Source of the DNA: Asterias amurensis
Taxonomy: Eukaryota > Echinodermata > Asteroidea > Forcipulatida > Asteriidae
DNA: 64,000 bases
Assembly (NCBI RefSeq): GCF_032118995.1
Contig: NC_092654.1
Coordinates: 14,623,784 to 14,687,783, forward strand
Direction: 5' to 3'
Below the pieces are notes generated by a model. That model was not told the origin of the DNA, made no database searches, and saw only the letters and a list, made by a program, of their open reading frames with translations. Shown here one piece after another: positions 46,087-59,620 of the stretch. Made by a program: the position numbers and the translations under genes. Position 1 is the first letter of the stretch, and every line of letters starts with the position of its first letter.

Positions 46087-49036
46087 TGAAAACTCTCCTA
46101 TAAGCCGTGTTGTTTTGTTTTGTAAGGGACCATTAAGTCAAACCTGCTGGTAATTTTCAAGACGTGAAGGCATTGAAACTGAGAGCCCGTCTAATTTCTT
46201 TGATTTCATGTAATACCAATCTAGATATTGATGTTTTTATTATGTTATCTTGTTTTAAAGTACCGTTACTTTATTGTAACTATTACTCACTGTGTACAGC
46301 CCATAAGCATCCATCGTGAATCATCGCTTGTTGGCATGATATATCTGACAAAATGAAATTTCAACAGCTCAAAGGTCGCTTATCGGAAGCAACGTCTCAC
46401 ATTCAGATTTTAAGCTTCGAGAGATTTGTAACAAAAGACATTTGTGTCCCTTGTGAATCACAGTTGTTCATAGCAATAAGTAATGATGTGAGTGGAATAA
46501 TTTTCTGATGCCACTGTGCACTGCATTAATTTATGCTCACTAAAACAAACTCAAGCAAACCCACCTTGAGCTGAGGGAGAACAATTTTCTTATCAGTGGC
46601 ACAGTGCAATTCCGAAATGCAATTTTTATTTGTTCTTTTTATTAGGCGAGAAGATCTGGTTTAAACAAAATATTGTCTTTTCTTTTGCTTAATTTTCTGT
46701 ACAAACTTCACCATTTCGAAGAAGCTTTCTCTCTCATGGCTTAAAACAATAAAAGTATTTATTGACTCGAACTCCCACTCCCAGTTCTGGCGCCTTCAGC
46801 CTTATCCCATCGGGTTCGCACTTAACCTATACGTAGAATACGAGGAACCTTCGAAGTAACCTAGTTATTAAAACCTCGTTACGTCATGAGGGGTCAGTCA
46901 ACTTTTAATAGGCACGTCTGAAGGTGGATTGTGGATTATGGATTGTGGTTACGATTAGATCACTGCTACTGGGCGCCGAAACCAACAGCCAAAATATTAA
47001 CAAAATAATATTTAGATTGGTCGTTTCGCTCACATGACAGTATTATACCAATAGAGGGCGCTTCTTAGTTGTGAAAGAGTGTGACGTCATTAATTATTGC
47101 AACTGTTCTATAACATAATGCTTTCCAAATTTTTGTAAGCTAATTGCGTAATGTTCTCTCGGGTTTTTACCTTATTCAAGCCAATTTAACGACACAATAT
47201 TGCTTTGACTACCTTGTATACATTAGCTACACTCGTAAGGTCTCTATAATGTATCTTGGTTGTGACACTCGGGATTTCTTTGACTTATTTATTACGGAAA
47301 ACGAGCTTAGTATTTTTCAACCAATGGTTATGGTTATACTTAGCAACGGCTAACTGTATCTCTCAGAACGAACGAATTCAATTTCAGGAAAGTCTAGCTC
47401 CAGAAGAATTTTGTGGTTGGGTTGGGTGATACGAGTTTGTGTGTCGACTCTTAATGAGTGCTTGTGCAAATCCATTTTCAATGTGTCGGTGCTGATTGAT
47501 AACATTGTTTTTACACAGGTGTGAGGGAATATGTTTACCAACAAACTGTAATAGGCTGTTTTCAGACATGACAACAACCGATCTAATTATTGCTTTGAGG
47601 ATGAAGCATTTTGTTGCACTATCAAATGTTTAAACCACAACCACTATTGGTACGGGAAATATTTAAATACGCAGTCTCTAGTCTTTGTTTGCGAGAAAGA
47701 AAAACATGAAATCTGGTTGTTTGTCCCGTGTAAAGTTCAGCGATAAATTAATATTAAAAAACAGCAGGTGGGTTTTTGTTTTTCACACCTCCCACGTGAG
47801 GCTAAAGACCCAAGTTAGTTTTTGTAATAATGTAACAAGTTTATACAACAATGACAGCCTCTTTGTTTGCTAAAAGTGATGTTTTTCCTTGACGCGAACG
47901 GGTTAAACACACACAAGTCAGTGTATAGGCAAATCGCTGTGTGGGCAGGAAACAAAAATGCCCCGGATCGCTTCTACTCAAGTTCAATGCCTAATAATAT
48001 TAGTCTGTGTAAACCAGGCTATAAGTTGTATAGTTAGCACAGGTGAATCTTTGACGGAACCTTCAGGCTTTGCTCAATCTCTGCAACACAGCCCTGGGAA
48101 CAAACACACGACTGGTATCAACACAACTCTGCCCTGTCCCCAACACTGGGTCTATCGTCACATTTTTATGATCTTTCAAAAATCAATAAACAAAATACCA
48201 TGAATATATAGCGCAGTAACCTTTAGGTTGCACCGTAAATATCAGACGTGGCTCTGAGCGTATTAATCTAGGTAGGTCCATGCCCGGTGGCCAGTGCTCC
48301 GACAAGTCACGGAAATTATTTCTGGCTTGTGCAGATTTGGGAGGTCATCCAAACTGTTTTTGGCAGGAAAATTAAGGCGTAAAAAGCAAGATCGACCTAT
48401 TTAAAGTGATCTGATTTATTAATTTTACGCCCACACTTTTTGAATACTTTATTGGAAGAAAATATGGAATAGTCGTGAGCTTGTGCGCATTCGCCACGAG
48501 GGAGAAATATTCACCCTTCAGTTCGGAATCTCACATTCAAGTTAGTGGGGAGAGTTGCAGCCTGCAGGGTATTATTGCTTTGCTGCTTGGCCCCTTGTTT
48601 TGCAACCGGGGGTGGGGGAGGGTGGAGGGGGGGGGGGGTAATTTAAAAAGGTCATTTCGATCTTGTGCAGAAGCAAAACAAAGAAATTCTCACTTATAAT
48701 TGGTTAGAAGTCCCTCAGTAAACTTAACTAGTCGAATTTAGATGAGTTATAAATATACGCGTGGAAAGAGTAGGCCCTAAGTGTTCCGGTTTTAAATGTA
48801 TGCCTACTTTCATTTAAGCATGTCAAAAGATTGTACCCAAACCATTGTTTTTTTTTAAACGTTCAATTTTGTTTAGTCATAGGTACATAATAATGCAACA
48901 GAGCTTACCTGCGCAAATTGCATTTCAAAAAGGTCGTAAACAGTGTAGCGTGTTTGAGATATCGCCGACAATCTGTATAGCAGTTGTGTCCACGCAGGAA
49001 GAATAATCTGTAATTGGATTACAACATTTGAAAATC
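46087..49036. other. No gene recognised
   Basis: The frame at 47958-48203 begins with ATG and a hydrophobic stretch (CLIILVCVNQAIS) like a signal peptide, with a GT soon after. Support is too weak to call an exon. Confidence 0.25.
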
Positions 49037-49170
49037 CTTAGAATGGAATCGTTTCTCAAACTATTATTTCTTATCAACAGCTGCAGTGCTTCTTAACCAT
49101 TAGTAAGATGTTATGGTCATTAATTTGTTTGAATAATTACCAACGCCCGCGCGGCTTCCCTTTATTTAAA
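49037..49170. mobile_element. Fragment of a family A-like MITE
   Basis: GAATCGTTTCTCAAACTATT, then ATCAACAGCTGCAGTGCTTC and GAATAATTACCAACGC, parallels the right part of 33943-34318. Confidence 0.5.
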
Positions 49171-51781
49171 AATAATTATGGAATTCAAATTGGAGTCTAC
49201 TCGACTTTCGCTCCTGTACATATTTCATGGTGTTGTAGCTTTGCATACAACCACACAAAATCGCAGTCCTTATTTGAACTACTTGCAGACCATTTCCCAG
49301 AATTTAGCACACTTCAAGAAGAGACCCCATAGACACCTTTCATGCCAAGTCGTAAAACACCGGCGAGAATTTACGACAACCGACACACAAGTATGCCGAA
49401 ACTGGAGTCGGAAAGAGGGGGTTAGTAGCTTCCACCAACGCGGTGGTTACCCCATTGTGGACATTCACCCATTTGGGAGAATAATGTTTACAACACCTGA
49501 ATCGCTTTATTAATATATGTTTTACTTAATTAGAGATGAAAAGCAGTCACTGACATTAGGTGTCATTTATGTTCAATAGAGGGCGCTTTCTACGAAGTGA
49601 AAACTAAATAATTCAAGAACCGCTCTGGCTTCCCATGCTCGTGCTGCCATTCTGCTAACAATGAAACTTAAACCACCAAGCAAAACATAAACATAAAAAA
49701 ATAAAGAAATATTTTATTAAGAAGGACACAAAACATCTGTGGATTTTTTTTTCATCTGTAAATAAATGTGTAGCGCCACCCCTTACTAATGTCAATACCT
49801 GGCACGGTACTATAATTTAATTTGAGTGCAAAGTTGCTGCACCGCAGCACCCATTCCCAAACGACAGCGTAGCAACACGAAGGCAAATCTTCACCTCTAA
49901 TGTAATGAATGAGACGACACGCTACGGCATGACGTGATCGCAAAAAGCCAACCAATTTAGAGTGGAATTGTTCCATGTATGAGGTGCATGCCGGCCAAAT
50001 TGTCGGACAACCTTAAAACGGTCTAGCACAACCTGAAATTTAATTACATGTTCATACAAAAATCTCACAAGAATAGCTACTGTGACGTAACCATGAGGCG
50101 ATATTGACGTAACGCTGCCGAAGACTCACCTAGTTTTAATGAAGAACAGAAATAGATTCTTTTAAAGAAATTGACTTGCACTTTGGGGGTTTCAACTAAC
50201 GTTTTAGTTGAAATATCACGCAGTTCATTCTATACAGCAGATGCAATTTAGGTTCTTTTGTCAATGTTTCCCATTGAAGGAGAACTCAGAGAGAATTGAG
50301 AATTAGACCTTGAAATTCCCATCGGGAGATAAAGGGTCTTTGAAAAGGGACTTATAACTGAGTAGAATTGCATGTTATCGAGCAGAACCTTAAGTAATTC
50401 AACATTGTCCGTATAAACCTCAAAGTTAAGTCCCTTATTTCGACGAGGGATCACAATTATTTATCCCTATCTCTAAGTAATTACTAGGTAACCCTGCTCC
50501 CGGATCAATTTAGGTACCCTCGTGAAGTCCAATTTAGGTACCCTCGTGAAGCTACATGGAGGCTGAAACAATGAAATCATACAGAATAGCAGATTTTTTT
50601 TTTAAAGTTAAACATGAAACAAAAATTATGTATATTTATAAACAATTTATTACAAATTAATAAAAGTTGAGACACTGTTTTATAATCCAACAAGCTGTAA
50701 AAATGAAAAAATGTAATTTTATAAAAAAATATTGATAATAGTCTAATTATTAATAATTACTATATTAAAAATCAATGTCAAAATCAGACCACTAAAAACG
50801 AAAAAAGGCTTGATAAAATACTTGATTAACTTATAGTATTAATGCCTGTAATATTTCACGATCAGGTGGTGATACAATGTCAAACCGTTTTTAGAGAGAC
50901 TATCTGGGAACCTAGGAGGGGGTCAGGGAGGCATGAACGGCTTGCGAAAATATGCCACCTGTTGCCAACGGCTACCTCAGAAGCCAAGAGTTTCTTGAAT
51001 TGAACCGATAAACAAGTTCTATGTATATAATTAACAAGATGCAATACTTAACATTTCCTAATTAAATGCGTTCGATTGTTGTCTGAGAAGCTTGTTTGTG
51101 CACTCTTGCCCCTCTTCGTCGATTGCCCCTGTCCAGCCAACCTTATGGCGGTATCGAAGCCATCCAAACCAAAGCCTCTGGTATTTTCTTTACCCAGGAT
51201 AGTGAACCATGAAGTCCCCCTGTTGAGGCTAACCCTTGTGTTGAGACTCACCAGCGATTTTGAAGTGTTGGGAAGAAAGTTTCCAAGAACCCAATCGTTT
51301 AATTTCACGCCAAAAGTCACCCTCCCGGGTTCAGTTCTAAATATAGAATCGGTCAATGAAAAGCCATTCCTTTGTGAATATTCATATCTATAAGTACATC
51401 CACTTGGGAAGGCAAATGGGTCCTTATGTAAAACACCTGTCAATGTTTAACAAGAATTTTAACTTCAACTCACTGCTTCTGAGACAGCACTTTTTTATTC
51501 ATAGTTGAAATATTTGCATATTTATTTTATGAAATTTGATGTCATATCTCAGAATTGAAAAACAAAAAAATCATACTCGGAAAAAAGTGCAACCTATTCT
51601 TGAAATGGGAAAAACTAAGGTCAACCCCCAAGATTACCCTCGTGATCCAAGATCGATTACTTATTTGGTTAACTAATTGAAACTGGAAGCCGGCTCCATT
51701 TACCCGAAAACAAAAAAATGGTGGGAAACCAACCCACCGCATGCTAACCGTTTTACTTAAGATATTGTTTGGGCGCGTGGA
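49171..51781. other. No gene recognised
   Basis: A 26-bp direct duplication (CAATTTAGGTACCCTCGTGA) sits at about 50503-50550. A long frame without ATG is at 51048-51443 on the - strand. No family is assigned. Confidence 0.3.
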
Positions 51782-51913
51782 TGACGTCACGATAAAGTCC
51801 AGAGGGGGGAACGCTCCTTATTGGTTCATTTGTTATTTGACGTCATTGCTTCTGTCAATTTAGCATAGGGACGCCAATGTGCCAATGGAGAGAGGAAAAC
51901 GTCTTGTTATTGG
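51782..51913. promoter_or_regulatory. Cluster of CRE and CCAAT motifs
   Basis: TGACGTCA occurs at 51782-51789 and 51839-51846. CCAAT or its complement occurs at about 51820, 51873, 51882 and 51909. The spacing is promoter-like, but no exon is visible beside it. Confidence 0.35.
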
Positions 51914-54299
51914 TAGCGTATTTGAGCGGAAACTCTGGTTTGTCGTACTAATCGATTTAAGTCGATTCAGATGACAGGCCTGAAGCGTAATGTAGATGTG
52001 GATGACGTGTGGAATCAACTGCGTGTAACTGTTGAGCCGCGCCGTGTACTACAGGCAGGCATTATTGGCACAGGGATAGATTTCAATCCGATGAGTGGCT
52101 AATTTAGATTGACACCTGTAGAACGTTCTTGCACTTGAATGGAAACAACCGGGTACTCCATAAAACTTTTAACATTGAAACGTTTTTGATTTAAACAATT
52201 ATGGAGAAAAAACTTTGATTTGTAACATTCCCGTCTTTTTAATTACAGATTATGTATCATAGTGGCTGGAGAAGATAGATTCGAAAGCTAAAAGGTTTAC
52301 GTCTTAGTATCTGAGAAACAATCACTATTTGCTGAAGGCCTATGTACGTGAACAACAATTTTAACAAGCCCCTTGGAATAAAATGTGTCTGATTTGTTAT
52401 GCTGAGCATTCAAATCAATTGCTGCGGGGCGACACCTTCGTTATAATCGTTATGCCACATGATTGCCTGATTATTTTTTTTTATAATAGGTAAAAAACGG
52501 GATGTTTTGCGGGATGATATGAACTGCGTTAGCACTTTACCCTAAGCTTTCCAGCTAATTTAAACTGATAGTGTTAAAAACATAATGTGATCTATATGAT
52601 GTATAGTCCTTATTCAACACCTTGTCGCATGCCAATTGGATAATAAACTCCGCTGGTTTAAAAAAAAGATCAAGATGAATAAAGAGAGACCAATTCTGAT
52701 TATAGCTTCTGGGGTATGCAAACACTTTATGAATAGTAAATACTGCTGTTGTTATTCGAGTGGCTGTGCTTTACCAAAGACGTCCTGTGGGCGATCATGC
52801 TGACGTATATTGCTTCTGAATTGTATTAAAACCGTTTGAGGAAGAAAAGCACAGCATCGCAGGCCGCAGGTTTTAGAGGAACCAGTTTTTTATATTAGAA
52901 ATTTGTATTTATTTATTGACGAAGTGTTGTATTCCAGAGTGCCTGAAATAGATCAGGTGTTTGCTGCCTGGTTTGGTATAACAGAAAGAACTGACAGGCA
53001 AGGGTATCGGATGTGTAGTGCTTTGTAATTAAACAGCTCTTGTACAGGTAGATAAGACGTGGGAGTTTCCAGTCTGATATCATTTTTTCATCTTTTCGAT
53101 TTCAAGAACTTGGAAAATTAGATCTGTGACTGGGTATTATTCCCAAACAGGGGAATATCCGCCTGAAATGATCAGTGTGTGGTTTATGTGTATTTGCAGA
53201 AGGCTGTATATTTAGACATTATTGTACATCTCTCAAAGGGGTCTGAAGACGCTTGCAACAGGACAAACTCGACATACAATTCTCGCGGTAGCTTGTGGGG
53301 GTGGGGCGTGTATGGGGAATTTTTGCGAACAAATTTCCCACATGTTTTAGTTTAATCAACTGCGACTGAAAAGAAAACCCCACCGAAGTTCTGAGGAAGG
53401 TGGTGACCCAATAGAGGAAAACTTTTTTTTTAAAAACAAGTCTTGAAAGTGGAAGGGTGAATTCAGATGACATTTTGTTAGCCAGTTTGTGTTGTTTTGA
53501 TTATTGGTTGTTAATTTTGTTTTTCCCAACCGGGATCATATTTGTTATGCAGCCCCCTTCCCTGTTCGCAACAACTGCAACTCATCAACAAAACACGATT
53601 CTGTTGTCATATAAAATGTTTTTATTTTCGAAAGGGTGACAGAGACACGTAATCAGGTCAATCTGCAACAAAAATTGCTTTCATTAGAAGTGCGCAACAG
53701 CATATTAACTTGGGCACGATAAGTGCATCCTCTTCCCCTAGTTGAGCGCAAGAGTCCGTGGGTGGACGCTGCGTAGAGAGCGGTCGTGTTCTCGTTTACT
53801 CGCCGAGCCCTGGTGCTTCCATACCGTGTCCAAGTCACTGTTTACCTCGTACATTTGGGTTAAAGCAGTGTCACTATCTGGGACACATCAAATTCAATTT
53901 TTCAGACCGTACTGCTTGTACTTGTAATGCTCTTGTTTTTCTTGTGAGTGGACTCTGACTCACAACAAAATGAGGGTTGCCTTGAGTTATTACGCGACTG
54001 TAAAGTTCAATGTCGGTCCCTGTTATAGTGATTCTATATATAGGGATGATATACGAGTTGACGCTTCTTACATCTACTGTGATTTCAACATCTAGAGCCC
54101 TTATTGAACCATATAATTAAAATATCAAGGGTATACATACAAGGATGCCTGTTGGTGTGAATCTGTATATGTTACATACATCCTTACATCAGAGGCGATA
54201 ACATTGCAGTTAACCTAATAATGTAAAAAGATGATAACATAAAAATGCATGTTTGTTATTATACGGGTTGAGGAAGTATATACCTATCTTAAATTCAAA
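51914..54299. other. No gene recognised
   Basis: AT-rich, no repeat family named, no exon supported. Confidence 0.3.
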
Positions 54300-55420
54300 C
54301 TCCAGGATGCGGATTAGACTGACCCAGAATGTACTCACCCTGACTATGCATAAACACTGACCTAGCAATCCTGGTTAATCCGACCCACGGGTCAAGGTTA
54401 GACTATAATTGTATTGACCCCGTATTTCAGATGGGATTGAGCCAGACTCTAGGTCAAACGCAACCTTGGACTGACTCCACAGTTCAGAATCGCCCAGAAG
54501 TGCAGGTTAGACTGAATCAATCAGAAGAAAGACAAATTTGTCTTGAAGTCAGTGTTAGATTCTGAATTCAGGTTCGACTGATCCCGAAATCGAGGTTAGA
54601 CTTTATTTCGGAATCAAGGTTAGACTGATTTCAGAATTCAGGTTAGCTGATCCCAGCATTCTGGTTACACTGATCCTGGAATCCAGGTTAGACTGAATCC
54701 GGAATCCTGGTTAGACTGATCCCGGAATACAGGGTAGACTGATTCCGGAATCGTTTTAAATCCAGGTTAGCCTGATCCAATCAAAAGGCTGATAAATTTG
54801 TCTCAACATCCGTGGTAGGTTCAGATCCCGCAACCCTGGTCCCGGATTCCGGGTAGATTGATCCTGACATCCAGGTTAGACTGATCCAGGAATCCAGGTT
54901 AGACTGATCGGAAATCCAGGTAAGACTGATCCAGGAATCCAGGTTAGCCTGATACTGGAATCCTGGTTAGACTGATCACGGAATCCAGGTTACACTGATC
55001 CCGGATTCCAGGTTAGACTGATCCCGGAATCCAGGTTACACTGGTCCCGGAATCCAGGTTAGACTGGTCCCGGAACCCAGGTTAAACTGATCCCGGATTC
55101 CAGGTTAGACTGATCCCGGAATCCAGGTTAGACTGGTCCCGGAACCCAGGTTAAACTGATCCCGGATTCCAGGTTAGACTGATCCCGGAATCCAGGTTAT
55201 ACTGATCCCGGAATCCAGGTTACCCTGATCCCGGAATCCAGTAAGACCATGGAGCTCCATGGTAAGACTGATTCCGGAATCCAGGTTAGATCGATCCCGG
55301 AACTCAGGTCAGGCTGACCAGAATACAGTTGTTTGACTGAACTTCGAATCCAGATTCCAGCTTAAACCGACCCTTCGGAATCTATACTAGACTTGACCAG
55401 TATCAAGGTCAGACCGACCC
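54300..55420 (+). repeat. 23-bp minisatellite
   Basis: The core unit is CCAGGTTAGACTGATCCCGG plus AAT, repeated about forty times. The most regular part is 54840-55240; units are diverged at both edges. CCCGGAACCCAGGTTAAACT variants recur in a higher-order pattern at about 55040-55190. Confidence 0.9.
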
Positions 55421-56309
55421 CAGATTCCCAGAAAGTCATCGTTCCCCTATACGCGTGTTGTATACCAGCTTCTCCGTAGCTAAACGAAGGACATTTTTTC
55501 CAAAGAATGTATTTTAAAAGAAAACCATGAAAATTTTCAACGTTTATAACTCAGTGCGAGAGCCAAATAATTTCTGTGACGTAGGTGTAAGACATACACA
55601 CGTATAAGGTCGAACCTATAATAAATTAACCTATAATAAAAGTACATGTGAGTAAATACCTCGATACAAATCGAGCCCGTTATCAATGTCACATTGATGG
55701 TTATCGAATTGTTACAACTCAGTACAATGACCCAAACTCTAATAAACAACCCCCCTAGTGCGAGATGAACTTTACCTTCTCTTGATGAGAAACATTGACT
55801 CATACAAGAAGACGCTGTGGATGGAGAAGCAAGATGTAATACTAAAGCAAAAACAACGTCATTTGTTGTATCATCCTCAAACTAGAGATTCATTTGCAGT
55901 CTCTATCCTGTTTATCCCTTACACGCAGACAATTTTGGTGTGACTCATATTATTTGTGTCTTCTGTCTCCCTCAAGAAAAACCTCTTTAGCCGTAATTAA
56001 TTGGGATGACTAGTTCCTGTCGTAGTTAATGTCAGCCAAATTATTGATGCCTTTTTGAAATATGCATGATAAGTCATAGAATAGTGTAGTACACAAGTTG
56101 TATTGTCTGATATGGGAGGCGGGATCGGATAATAACAGTTTCTTGGAACTTGTGATGAAGATTTTTACGAGGACTGTGGCAACTTTTAATTGTGAAACTT
56201 CCTGCAAATATTATGCCTCGATACTGTTAAGCGCAGAGCTTTAAAGCTAGGATAGATCTTTCCAATTTTAATCACAGTCTGTTTTTGGGCATACCAGATG
56301 GTCATCTTT
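55421..56309. other. No gene recognised
   Basis: No supported exon or named repeat. Confidence 0.3.
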
Positions 56310-56750
56310 GTCACCAACACCATCACCACCATCGACCCCAACACCACATCACCATCACCAACACCGCCACCAACACCAACACCACAAACAACAACACCAA
56401 CGCCAACACAAATACCACCAACAACAACACCACCGACATCAATACCAGCACAACCAACACCATCGACACCACAGGGACACCAACACCAACACCAACACCA
56501 ACACCAACACCAACACCAACACCAACACCAACACCAACACCAACACCAACACCAACACCAACACCAACACCAACACCAACACCAACACCAACACCAACAC
56601 CAACACCAACACCAACACCAACACCAACACCCTCACAAACACGAATACCACCACCAACAGCAACAGCAACACCAATACCACCCACGCCAACGCCAATACT
56701 AACACCACCACCATCACCACCACCACCAACACCACCAACAACACAACATC
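56310..56750. repeat. (ACCAAC)n microsatellite in a CAC-rich block
   Basis: A pure hexamer run lies at about 56477-56631 (roughly 26 units), flanked by imperfect CAC/CAA triplets. Long frames on both strands (poly-TP, poly-QH, poly-TN, poly-GV) are produced by the repeat. Confidence 0.95.
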
Positions 56751-57929
56751 AGAAGGGCTCCAAAAGCAGCTCAACTACCCTCAAACCCTTACAAACGCAC
56801 TTCATCCTAAATTATGACCTAAGCAACCACCATCAAATCTGACCACTGGCACCACCACCGACAGCACCACCCAACGACCCCAATACGGACTTGCCAAATA
56901 TCAGCAAATCGGACCAGTTACCCCCTCCCCCATCACTGATCACCAGTACCAGGAAACTCCTTCGACCACTCAAATACTAAGTGCTACCCACAAACAAACG
57001 TCACCAACAAGTGTTAGATCCAAATGTTGTACAAGCACCCCTCCCCCACATAATCCACCTGTTGTGGCAATGGACTCACAGCCCCCCCGTAACTTACTCT
57101 ATTTGCATCCATTGTCTCAGCTCATGAAAACAGAATGTACCTCAAGACAATACCACAATGGATATTTATAGGCCCTCTCAAGTTGTTTATAATGTTCGTC
57201 TTGTTTTACATTGCCACCATGACAAAATGACGTAGGAATTGAGATGAACAAATACTAATTTTAAGAATCATACGTGGGTATAGGCGAAGAATTGTCATCA
57301 TTAAAATCATCATCATAAAAACGTATTCTGAGGGACTCTGTAAACTTCTTATTTTTATCACATCGTCTTTATTGCGTAAGGGCTGTTTCCTTGAATTTAG
57401 TCTAAACCCGTGCCCACTCGGCAGACTGAACAAAAGTTACAACCTCTGTACGATGGCAATTGTGCTAATGGTTCTCGAACATTGTTAGAACAAGTTTGAT
57501 CTTTGGAAGTTTTCTTCCGGGAGTAGATCGCCTCGTTTGGTTCATGAGGGGGCGATTGAGACGCACTGTCATCTCTTCTTCTGTCTCCCGAGGACTAGTC
57601 CATTCTCATAGCTATAGGTCATCCCATACAGCCTTTCAAAGATAACTACTTCCATCAATTCGACCGATGTCTGCAAACACCGGTCATGTAAACGTGGGCT
57701 ATAATGTACACCAATCGGGACACGCACTTGGGAGGTTCATTTAATAGTGTGTGCGCTTTCTGCTCATTTTCCTGCCTGTTGATTTTGCAAAAGAGAAACA
57801 GTACCCATTGAAGTTCTTATAAAGGTTCCCAAATTTGCGATGGTTTGGGCAGGCGGGGTGTCTCAAGTCCCCCTCAACCAACTCAAACCCTGACATAGCC
57901 TTTATCCATACTATCATGCCTTTTAAGAG
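56751..57929. other. No gene recognised
   Basis: No supported exon. Confidence 0.3.
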
Positions 57930-58045
57930 TTCTAAAGGGAGTCATTGCTTCGTCCTTCGAATGGGACGTAAAGCCGTTGGTCCCATGTGTTGTGCAACGC
58001 ATGTAAAATAACCCAGTGTATTTATCGAAAAGAGCCTTACCTTAC
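57930..58045 (+). mobile_element. Possible SINE conserved-domain segment
   Basis: CGAATGGGACGTAAAGCCGT, then TGGTCCCATGTG and AAAATAACCCAGTGTATTTA, has the look of a domain seen at the 3' side of invertebrate SINEs. That is recollection, not a search. Confidence 0.3.
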
Positions 58046-58636
58046 AAGGTGCTACATAATAATATTGGGTCTCAGAATTTATCCCTGCATCTTTCTGAAA
58101 GTTTGTTAATAAAAATATACTCAGCACCTTGAGTACCTTGCTGGGTAGATACGTGTGCAATGTAGGACTTCGATTTTATTATTATTATTTGTCTTCATAT
58201 TTAATACTACTGTTCAATTAGTCATAACAAAGGGAATACAGATCGAGATCGGAATTCCGCGCAAATCTCTCTAGGTCAATGTGGTGTCTTGCCCCTTTAA
58301 CACAATCAGGTCATTGGTCAAACCACACACATCACCATGTTACCGCATAAAACGCATATTTTCGTGACGTAGTCTGAAGACGATAAGGTTCGTGCTCGCA
58401 TGAAAGGATGCCTTCATCCTACATCCCTCTTTCTTGAAGTATAAAGACAACAATAGTTGGGTATGATACCCGTGTAGAGTAAAGCTCTGCATCCTCCTCA
58501 AGACATGACCGTGGCATTGATACTAAGATGGTCGAGAGCCCTTGAACTTTACATTCACGACTCTACTGCGCTAATGATTGAATATAGTCTGAGGGACAAT
58601 CGAGTATCCCATTGACATCCCCCGTGTATACCCATT
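58046..58636. other. No gene recognised
   Basis: No supported feature. Confidence 0.3.
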
Positions 58637-59620
58637 CAACCTCGTTGTATTGCACGAGTGTGTTTGGATGCCATTTTGGAGCTTATTAGACTTCGTGGGC
58701 CTAAGTACGGTACCCAGTGAAGTGGGTGAAATGAGAAGGTTTGCAGTGTGTCGATTTCCGCAAAATAAGTCGTTGAATTCGCATGCCCTTTGCAGTTTTT
58801 CTTTTTACAAAAACTGATTTTAAATAATATTGTTTGTTTACCCATAGAACTATAGGACAGCTTGCTCTAGGTATACCAAGTGATCTAACCAACCTCGTTG
58901 TAATGCACGAGTGTGTTTGGATGCCATTTGAAGCCTTGAAGACTTCATGTACGGTACCCAGTGAAGTGGGTGAAATGTAAACAAAAAAAACAGTGAAGTG
59001 GATGAAATGTGTTGATTTCCGCATAATAAGGCGTGAATGCGCAACGGCCTTTGTGGGTTTCCACAAAACAACACTTATTTTAAAAAAATGCTGTGTACCC
59101 ATAGAACTAAAGGAACAGCTTACCTTGTACACCCAGTGATCCAACCAACCTCGTTGTATTGCAAGAGTGTGTTTGGATGCCATTTTGGAGCTTAGGAAAC
59201 TTGATTGGCTTAAGTACGGTACCCAGTGAAGTGGGTGAAATGAGAAGGTTTGCATTGTGTCGATTTCCGCATAATAAGGCGTTGAATGCACATCGCCCTT
59301 TCAGATAAAAAAGAATATTACAAAAATTGGCTCTGATAAACGGCTTGATCTAGGTATACCTAGCGATCCATCCAACCTCAGGGCAGCTTGCTCTATAGGT
59401 ACAACCTCGTTGTAAGGCACAAGTGTGTTTGGATGCCACTTAAGCCTCGGAGAATTCATTTACGGTACCCAGTCAAGTGGGTGAAATGAGAAGGTTTGCA
59501 TTGTGTCGATTTCCGTAAAGTAAGTCGTTGAATGCGCAATGCCCTTTGCATTTTTTTTACAAGAACTGATAACAGGCTCTGAGATTGGTTAAATGGTCTT
59601 TCAGCGATATATCTTTCAAC
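58637..59620. repeat. ~255-bp tandem repeat, about 3.8 units
   Basis: CAACCTCGTTGTA starts units at 58637, 58890, 59146 and 59402 (spacing 253, 256, 256). Each unit has GTGTGTTTGGATGCCA and GTACGGTACCCAGTGAAGTG. Long reverse frames through it change frame between units, so coding is not supported. Confidence 0.9.

Noticed and set aside
47958..48203. Secreted peptide gene with signal-like start.
   Set aside because: One hydrophobic stretch after an ATG is not enough; no promoter, acceptor or family resemblance was found.
56285..56842. Long frames of 110-185 codons on both strands (poly-TP, QH, TN, GV).
   Set aside because: They are direct readings of the (ACCAAC)n microsatellite; every frame is open because the unit has no stop.
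58701..59291. 196-codon reverse frame with repeated MASKHT-like text.
   Set aside because: Unit spacing is not a multiple of three, so the repeated peptide shifts frame between units. Nothing else supports coding.
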